Positions 54,553 to 64,000 of a DNA stretch of 64,000 bases are shown piece after piece; positions within the stretch are counted from its first letter, which is position 1; every line of letters starts with the position of its first letter. The DNA comes from Pseudorasbora parva (taxonomy: Eukaryota; Chordata; Actinopteri; Cypriniformes; Gobionidae), in NCBI RefSeq assembly GCF_024679245.1, contig NC_090178.1, positions 45,083,072-45,147,071 of the forward strand, read 5' to 3'. The notes under the pieces were generated by a model. That model had not been told where the DNA came from. It made no database searches and worked only from the letters and a program-made list of their open reading frames with translations. The translations under genes were made by a program, and so were the position numbers.

Positions 54553-55639
54553 TCACTTCCGCGCCCTCGGGGGCGGAGACTCACCACCTCCTTGCTTCCG
54601 GCGCTGGAAGCGGTTCTTCTCCCCGATGTCCCTCCTCCTGTTGCGGGTGTCCCGCCTCTTCTGCGTCCTACTCCTCCACGGAGGGGGCGCACGAGAGGCC
54701 ACGCTGCTGCGTTGGCCCAGTCGGTGATCCTCGAATCCCGAAGGGCCAGGGACACCCTCCTGCCTGGGCGCCACCCCGGACCTCAGCGGAATACATGTTC
54801 TATACGCCGCTGAGCGCGCCCTCGCCTCTCTGAACTTTCCCACCACCGCCTCGACGGAGGTGCCGAAAAGTTCAGAGGGCGAGACCGGGGCATCGAGGAG
54901 AAAGGCCTTTTCTTTCCCCCCGATGTCCGCCAGGTTCAGCCACAGATGCCTCTCCGTGGCGACCATAGCCGCCATCGATCGTCCGATGGCGACTGCTGTG
55001 TGTTTGGCCGCCCGGAGAGAGAGATCCGTGGTGCGGCGCAACTCAGCCATCGCATCAGGGGGTAGGCCCTCCCCCTGATCGAGGTCCCTCAGCAGATCGG
55101 CCTGATAGGCCTGCAACACTGACATTGTGTGCAAGGCCGCCGCCGCCTGACCTGCCGACGTGTATGCCCTGCCGTTAAGACGCGAGGTCGTCTTCAATGG
55201 TTTAGACGGCAGGGCAGGAGCTCTTAGTGTCGACCGGAAAAGCACGGACTGACGACGAGGAGGAGTCTCCATCCGACTCCTCCTCCGTCAGCCTGCTCTC
55301 GCGACCTGGCTGATCGTCCGCGAGAACTGTACTCTCCAGACGATGAGCCAGGTCCATCTGGGAGCCCCAGGACAGACGGCGCCGCTCAGCCTCAGCTTGA
55401 GCGGGACCGCTCCCAGATGCTGGCTCTTCCTCCCTCGAGAAGAAGGCCAAGCGAGAGCGGAGCGTCCTCAACGGAAAACGCTCGCAATTTGCGCAGGAAG
55501 CCCCCTCGAGAACCTCCCGCGCGTGCTCTTCCCCCAGGCAGAGCACACAAAGGGTGTGTGTGTCCTCAGGTGTGAGAAACCTGGGACACGGATCAGCGCA
55601 CTTCCTGTACGCTCCCTTGATTTTGCGTGTGCACTTCAT
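54553..55639 (-). pseudogene. DIRS-type ORF1 (gag-like), frameshifted
   Basis: Part 1 (55639-55202) reads MKCTRKIKGAYRKCADPCPR, then a Cys-rich stretch (LCVLCLGEEHAR, ASCANCERF) that could bind zinc, then an acidic Ser run. Part 2 (from 55272 in another frame to 54553) reads LRAPALPSKPLKTT, then HTMSVLQAYQADLLRDLDQG, SMAAMVATERHLWLNL and FLLDAPVSPSELFG, with an Arg-rich C-terminus. Both parts belong to the same gag-like protein of fish DIRS elements as I remember it. The middle appears deleted and the junction is out of frame by one, so no full protein is made. GC content and codon use are far from vegfa. Confidence 0.75.
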
Positions 55640-55718
55640 CTTTTTTGTTTTTGACTTTCCAGCGAACCAGACAAAACAGTCCCTGAAGACGAAAGGATGT
55701 TGTCATGTTGGCACGGTG

Positions 55719-55728
55719 CCTTTTTATA
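55719..55728 (-). promoter_or_regulatory. TATA box of the DIRS-like element, upstream of ORF1
   Basis: On the minus strand TATAAAAAGG sits 80 nt before the ORF1 ATG at 55639, a natural promoter position. Confidence 0.65.
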
Positions 55729-55872
55729 CTTCCTGGTCGCACGGTGATGACATCACCAGCTGCCGACGGTCAGTGGGATTGTGATTTGATAGCGATTTCA
55801 GACACCTGTCACGCTGAAGGCGTTCCCCGTAGCGTCAGCTGACGCAGCGCGAGTTCCCTTTCGAAAGGGAAC

Positions 55873-56679
55873 TGAAGTATGATTAATTTGCAGCGGATGA
55901 GTAGTAAACATGACGCTGACTATTTTGAGTGGCTTCTACATTACTTTGTTTGGCTATATAAATCCACTTTTAAATCAGTACTCTACTGTCAAACTTTAAC
56001 GTTACTGTAAACAACATATTTACACGCTAACCAGTTCAGTTCGTGATTCAGAGCTGAGAAGCTATCATTGTAAAATCATTACCATGATGGATGGTATACT
56101 GTAGATGTGTTAGCTGCCATTGAGCAGCAGTGGAGTGAAACAGCCAATCAGAGCAGAACTCTGCATTAATATTCATGACTCTTCCAAATGAGGCAAAAAC
56201 AGAGCATTACATCCTAGGGACAATTTCTAGGGTTGTAGATGGACCTGTAAAACTGTATCTGGACAATTTTTGACCTTAAATAAGCCACTTTCCCTCTATT
56301 TAGATATTAGAGAACAATTTAACATATTATTTCAAATCATTCTAGGGCACCTTTAATTAAAATCTGGGGAAGGTTACAAATGAAAAGTAGCTTTCGTTTC
56401 ATCCTAGTTTCATCTGTCAATTCTACTCTCCATTCATCAGCAGCGTGATCAATCTCAACCTCCTAAACATCTTCCTTCCAACAGTTTTTAACAATCTCGT
56501 TGTTAACAACTAGTTTTTAACAATACCCTATCAAGTGGAAAGGGGGAGACTGGAACAACCAAAAGTGAAAGAAAGGTGTATGAACCCAAATTTGATCTAG
56601 CTCAATCCCCCTTCTTTCCCTTCCTTCTAGCCAAATTCACAAACATCAGATCTTTTTCCAGCTTCCGCCCCGCACGGCA
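55873..56679. other. Right part of a TTAA-type element, then no gene
   Basis: 55873-56356 ends CTAGGGCACCTTTAA and is followed by TTAA, the expected end of a TTAA-target element begun before 51123. The rest has no recognisable coding sequence. Confidence 0.45.
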
Positions 56680-57956
56680 CCTTTTCTATGACTTGAGGAG
56701 CCATGCTGGCTTTCTGCACCTTTCTCCAAGAACTTGTAACTTGTTCTTGGAGAAAGACCTGAAGACTTTGAAGGAGCCCTTACCTGGCTAGGCAGTACTC
56801 TTGCTTCCACAAACTTCTCTACCACCTCTCAATTGCAGTGCAAAATATCTAGAAGGCAAGACTGGGCACAGAGGACAATAATTTCACCTTTTTTAATGGC
56901 CAACAGATTAAGCAAAAAATGCCTCTCCATTACCACCATGTATTAGACAATGGAGTGGGCCACCTTTTTAGTGGTGCAGAGAGCCATTTGTGGAGTTATT
57001 TGCAGTTCTGCAACTGCCTCGGGAGATAAACCCTCACCCGGGGCTGCGTTCCCCAAAAGCATTGTAAGCTTAGGTTGATCATAGAACAATTGTCACCAAT
57101 GGTCTCTACGATCAACTTAGGCTTACGATGCTTTTAGGGAAAAGCAGCCCTGGTCTATGTCTTTGAGTAGATTAGCCTGGTATGCCTGCAGCATTGCCAT
57201 GGTGTGCTGGACACCACATCCCTGACCTGCTACCATGTATGATTTTCAAACCAACCTAGATGTCATCTGGCTTGGCATGGCAAAACAGGAACCTTCAGTG
57301 ATGAAGATGTCCTTGAGGAGTGATGGCTTGCTAAATTCTCTTTAGAGCCTAGGCATCCATAACCCTGCTCACACTTCCTTTTGATACTTGCCTAACTCAA
57401 ACTCAAAGGAACTATGCATGCAGAGCAAGGGTGCTTCCACAAACCCTCCACTTCGGTTTGTAGGACCGGAAGAAAAGGAAGGCTTACTATAGCTGAAGAC
57501 TTATGACCTGGCAGATATTCCTCATCTAAATGGCCACTCATTATCTCACAATTTGGGCCGGACCAATTCAAACTTTGTTCGGCCGTGGCACAAGTCATAA
57601 GCTCTATAAGCTCATTGCAGGCAGGGGTTTAATTGGAGAGGAGAATATCAGACTTAAATGTTATATCTGCAACTAATTCCACATCTAGCTCCTCAGACTC
57701 AGAACCAAAAGTGAGCTGATTGCCCTCATCTAACCCGGAAGAAGCACATTATACAAGCTTCCAGGCTATGCCATTCTTGCAGGCACCCTATTTATATGCT
57801 CGGGTTCTCCATGTGACATCATTTCACTGTGTTGGCCAATGTTATTGCCTTGAAGTAAAATTTGTGCCTCAGATATAGGGTTGCCAGAGGACAGATGGGT
57901 TGCCAGCGGGTCCCCATAGCATCAGCAGCTGATTCAGCGTTCCCTCAAAAGGGAAC
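56680..57956 (-). mobile_element. Old, AT-drifted copy of the same DIRS-like family
   Basis: 57150-57320 and 56800-57030 align on the minus strand with ORF1 of the neighbouring element (e.g. CTGGTATGCCTGCAGCATTG against CTGATAGGCCTGCAACACTG; ATGCCTCTCCATTACCACCA against ATGCCTCTCCGTGGCGACCA). The right end reads GTTCCCTCAAAAGGGAAC after AGCATCAGCAGCTGATTCAG, a decayed form of the intact terminus. CpG-rich words have become TpG/CpA. Frames are broken throughout. A MITE at 57041-57150 interrupts ORF1. Confidence 0.8.
57041..57150. mobile_element. 110-bp hairpin MITE nested in the old DIRS-like copy
   Basis: GGGCTGCGTTCCCCAAAAGC left and GCTTTTAGGGAAAAGCAGCCC right are inverted; the arms CTTAGGTTGATCATAGAAC and TCTACGATCAACTTAGGC complete the hairpin. 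ORF1 homology resumes directly after it. Confidence 0.88.
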
Positions 57957-61060
<3,104 letters not shown>

Positions 61061-61216
61061 TACAGTGAGGAAAATAAGTATTTGAAAACCCTGCTATTTT
61101 ACAAGTTCTCCCACTTGGAAATCATGGAGGGTCTGAAATTGTCATTGTAGATGCATGTCCACTGTGAGAGACATAATCTAAAAAAAAAAATCCAGAAATC
61201 ACAATATATGATTTTT

Positions 61217-61762
61217 TTAACAAGATTCGGTGGGCAACCGGACGGAGGCGTTCCGTCCCTCGATTCGACCTCCCATACGAGTGTGGAGATAACTACCTTC
61301 TCCAGTAAAATACACTCGGGAGTAACCTGGGCACTCGGATGGATCAAAAATACGAGATAATGAATCGGGTTTGATGTTCTTGGAACCCAGGTGGTACAAG
61401 AATGTAAAGTCAAAACGTCCAAAAAAAAGTGCCCACCGAGCCTGCCTGAAGTTGAGTCTTTTGGCCAATCTAATATATTCAAGGTTCTTAGGATCAGGCC
61501 AGACGATAAAAGGTACCCTTCTGGAGAAGAGGAAGGTTGGATGAATCCGGCCGCTAGAGAATCAGAAATATATTTCTCCATGGCCTCCCTCTCAGGAACA
61601 TAAAGAGAGTAAAGTTTGCCCTTAGGCGGAGATTTATCTGGATCTAGGTCTAGGTCTATAGCACAGTCATAGGGATGATACTCCGCGGGCACGTTTGACA
61701 AATCCGTCGCCTTCTCCTGAAACACAGAAACACAGAAACAGAAGAACAAGCAGAGACAAGAC
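61217..61762 (-). pseudogene. Gypsy pol fragment (reverse transcriptase N-part joined to RNase H end)
   Basis: The minus strand from about 61715 reads [13 protein letters not shown], then [20 protein letters not shown] and [13 protein letters not shown], the N-terminal approach to a Ty3/gypsy reverse transcriptase. Continuation changes frame to [20 protein letters not shown] and [13 protein letters not shown], the RNase H C-terminal end. The RT core with YxDD and most of RNase H is deleted between. Non-functional. Confidence 0.82.
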
Positions 61763-61908
61763 AAGACTGGTGACAGTACCCTCTCCCCTAGGAACGCCTC
61801 CTGGCATTCCTAGACGACCCTACCTGCCGATGGTAATCATCGATAAGGGAGTGTTCCAGGATGTCCCGAGCTGGCACCCCACTGCTTCCATAGTTGGTCA
61901 GATCGTTC

Positions 61909-62397
61909 TGTAATGACAAACAGGACGGAAGCAAATGCAATGCAAAAGGCAATGTTTATAGAACAGATTTTCAATGGTAATGAAAGATCGTTGCACAAGC
62001 GCTCCTGCATGGAGGCAGTGGAGCGGGAACACAGACAGCAGGAGAGCGTGACGCAGGGACTGAGATGGGAATCCTGAAAACTGCGTGATGGTGAAGGTGA
62101 GTCCGTGGAGAGATCACCGAATGAAGCATCCAGAGTCCAGTACACAGGAAACACGAGGAACAAGGAAAAGGCACGCAACACGGGAGACACGATCAACGAT
62201 CTGACAACATGGAGAGGGAGAGGTGGCATTAAGAAGGCTGTTGAATAATGATGTGCAGCTGCTGCTGATCAGAATAATGAGTGGCCACGCCCGCCAGAAC
62301 AAACAACGTAAAGAGACACACCCACACAACATACACCTGCACCACACACACACACACAAGAGACTAGAATGAGACAGCAGATTTACCAACCGTGACA
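61909..62397 (-). mobile_element. LTR of the gypsy fragment (489 bp)
   Basis: On the minus strand it starts TGTCACGGTTGG and ends GTTTGTCATTACA (TG...CA). It has pyrimidine-rich stretches typical of cyprinid gypsy LTRs. Confidence 0.6.
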
Positions 62398-62452
62398 TCC
62401 ACCCCATACAATAAGCAAGAATCCATCTACTAACAGGGCCAAGACCAAAGAG

Positions 62453-63388
62453 ATGTCCAAAGACACTAGAGACAAAATTGTACACCTCCACAAGGCTGGA
62501 AAGGGCTATGGGGAAATTGCCAAGCAGCTTGGTGAAAAAAGGTCCACTGTTGGAGCAATCATTAGAAAATGGAAGAATCTCCCTCAAACTGGGTCTCCAT
62601 GCAAGATCTCACCTCGTGTGGTCTTAATGATCCTAAGAAAGGTGAGAAATCAGCACAGAACTACATGGGAGGAGCTGGTCAATGACCTGAATAAAGCTGG
62701 GACCACTGTTTCCAAGGTTACTGTTGGTTACACACTAAGTCGTCATGGTTTGAAATCATGCATGGCACGGAAGGTTCCCCTGCTTAAACCAGCACATGTC
62801 CAGGCCCGACTGAAGTTTGCCAATGACCATTTGGATGATCCAGAGGAGTCATGGGAGAAAACCATGTGATCAGATGAAACCAAAATAGAACTCTTTGGTC
62901 ATAATTCCACTAAACGTGTTTGGAGGAAGAAGAATGACGAGTACCATTCCAAGATCACCATTCCTACTGTGAAGCATGGGTGTGGCAGCATCATGCTTTG
63001 GGGGTGTTTTTCTGCACATTGGACAGGGCGAATGCCCTGTATTAAGGAGAGGATGACCGGGGCCATGTATTGCAAGATTTTGGGGAACAACCTCCTTCCC
63101 TCAGTTAGAACATTGAAGATCGGTCGAAGCTGGGTCTTCCAACATGACAATGACCCGTAGTACACAACCAGGATAACCAAGGAGTGGCTCTGTAAGAAGC
63201 ATATCAAGGTTCTGGCGTGGCCAGGCCAGTCTCCAGACCTAAACCCAATAGAGAATCTTCGGAGGGAGCTCAAACTCCATGTTTCTCAGCAATAGGCCAG
63301 AAACCTGACTGATCTAGAGAAGATCTGTGTGAAGGAGTGGGCCAAAATCCCTCCTGCAGTGTGTGCAAACCTGATGAAATCTATAGGA
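62453..63388 (+). pseudogene. Tc1-like transposase with three nonsense codons, no frameshift
   Basis: From ATG 62453 one frame runs to about 63388. N-terminal paired-type helix-turn-helix: [20 protein letters not shown] and GAIIRKW. Catalytic DDE triad: D in [10 protein letters not shown] (62870s), D in FQHDNDP (63150s), E in PDLNPIENL (63240s). Stops: TGA 62867-62869 where the family has Trp just before SDETK, TAG 63158-63160 after HDNDP, and TAG 63293-63295. All three lie in the same frame, so decay has been by point mutation only. About 310 codons, near family length (~340). Confidence 0.9.
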
Positions 63389-63394
63389 AACATT

Positions 63395-63857
63395 GGTAAC
63401 ACTTAACAATACGGGTGCACTAATATGCATTAATTCATGCTTAATTAATGCACATATAATCATGAGTTAATGTATTACTAATGGTGAACTAACCCATTTA
63501 TTAATGATTACTGCAGCAGCAACTAATGAAGATTCTACATGATTATTAGATTAAGTAATCATTACATTGTTAATAGTTAAGTGTCATAATGTATTAATTC
63601 CTTAATAACGTTATATTAACTAATAATGTAAATTAATTAATTGTGCTAATTACCACAAGGGGTCAAAGCCATCCATTTTAACGTTCAGTTGTCTGCTTTA
63701 ATTAATCATTAGCTAATGATTTATAAAGGTATCATTATGTTATGACTTTACTTGTTGGGGCACATGACTATTAACTAATTTAAAACCCATAACCACAATT
63801 ACATATTACTTAATCAATTAGTCAATAGTCATGTGCCCCAACAAGTAAAGTTTGTAT
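63395..63857. mobile_element. Palindromic MITE (second GGTAACACTT family copy) inside Tc1
   Basis: GGTAACACTTAACAATACGG then GTGCACTAATATGCATTAAT matches 9376-9480. The shared GGGGTCAAAGCCATCCATTT block also recurs. It ends with ATGTGCCCCAACAAGTAAAG, the inverse of an internal segment at 63747-63770, so its right arm is rearranged. Confidence 0.75.
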
Positions 63858-64000
63858 GTCTATGTCCACAGACCCTGAGTCAAGCGACCACTCATGATAC
63901 ACTTTTCTTTGCGTTCAGCCTCCACCCTAACTTTTCCATATGAGCAAACACAACATATTAACGTTTAACCGCCATATGTTCTGTTACTGAGCAAAAGATC
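63858..64000. other. No gene recognised at the window end
   Basis: 143 bp with no recognisable feature; not clearly the Tc1 right terminal repeat. Confidence 0.4.

Larger units (their letters stand above)
51123..55872 (-). mobile_element. DIRS-like retroelement, internally deleted, GC-rich
   Basis: 51175-51329 and 55695-55849 are perfect 155-nt inverted repeats. Outer blocks carry the palindromes GTTCCCTTTCGAAAGGGAAC (51438-51457 and 55853-55872) and GCGTCAGCTGACGC. Inverted rather than direct termini and the gag-like ORF1 match fish DIRS elements, which use tyrosine recombinase and make no target duplication. The reverse transcriptase, RNase H and recombinase genes that should follow ORF1 on the minus strand are absent; instead there is 3 kb of GC-rich non-coding sequence. 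Perfect repeats imply recent activity or gene conversion. Family assignment is from memory of fish DIRS proteins. Confidence 0.7.
61208..62397 (-). mobile_element. Ty3/gypsy LTR retrotransposon fragment inside the Tc1 element
   Basis: On the minus strand an LTR (62397-61909) is followed by a short leader and then pol fragments, ending at the Tc1 junction near 61208. Gag and most of pol are deleted. The right junction lies directly at the LTR edge, showing insertion followed by internal and 3' deletion. The other LTR is absent. Confidence 0.75.
61061..63394 (+). mobile_element. Tc1-like transposon, split by a gypsy insertion and cut at its right end
   Basis: The left terminal repeat starts TACAGTGAGGAAAATAAGTA at 61061 and runs to about 61207; the body resumes at about 62398 with the transposase. 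At 63395 a MITE interrupts it before the right terminal repeat, which lies beyond the window or is lost. The outer TA is the normal Tc1 target. Confidence 0.85.

Overview
The window is vertebrate nuclear DNA, almost certainly from a cyprinid fish (carp, goldfish or zebrafish relatives). It is AT-rich and intron-bearing, dense in microsatellites, and packed with fish-type transposable elements: Tc1, hAT and TTAA-target elements, DIRS-like and Ty3/gypsy retroelements, an L2/CR1-like LINE, tRNA-SINE tails and many palindromic MITEs. Nothing bacterial (operons, ribosome binding sites, CRISPR) is present. I recognise repeat families from memory; copy-to-copy comparisons, terminal repeats and target-site duplications come from this sequence.

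One host protein-coding gene is present: a complete vegfa on the plus strand, probably the vegfaa ortholog. Its seven constitutive coding exons lie at 26101-26166, 27833-27875, 30051-30247, 30574-30650, 32126-32158, 41519-41650 and 44062-44080. Spliced, they give an intact 188-residue secreted growth factor of the VEGF165 type. A candidate alternative heparin-binding exon 6 at 38268-38359 looks one base out of frame. The 3'UTR runs to about 45440 and contains an AU-rich block.

Layout. 1-145: Tc1-type transposase remnant. 1223-3760: foldback element with a nested solo LTR. 4200-17240: SINE, LINE and MITE fragments. This stretch includes a TTAA-flanked, Kolobok-like element (12678-14143) that keeps a THAP exon on one strand and what looks like a P2X7-type zinc-cysteine-domain first exon on the other. 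19200-20815: foldback element containing exactly 22 copies of a 51-bp minisatellite, about 5.6 kb upstream of the vegfa start codon. 21313-22186: hAT element with an 8-bp target duplication and a second element nested inside. 25300-45440: vegfa and its introns. 46081-48180: LTR retroelement remnant with a nested MITE that itself contains a 271-bp insertion. 50650-57956: a THAP-exon fragment, a GC-rich DIRS-like element with perfect 155-nt inverted repeats, and an old AT-drifted relative beside it. 60053-60258: long TG/GA microsatellite. 61061 to the end: Tc1 element broken up by a gypsy fragment and a MITE.

For function, vegfa is the only gene that can be read as a working unit. The rest is a layered record of mobile DNA that may affect vegfa through its introns (palindromes and inverted repeats around exon 7) and its upstream region (the ACGTG-rich minisatellite).
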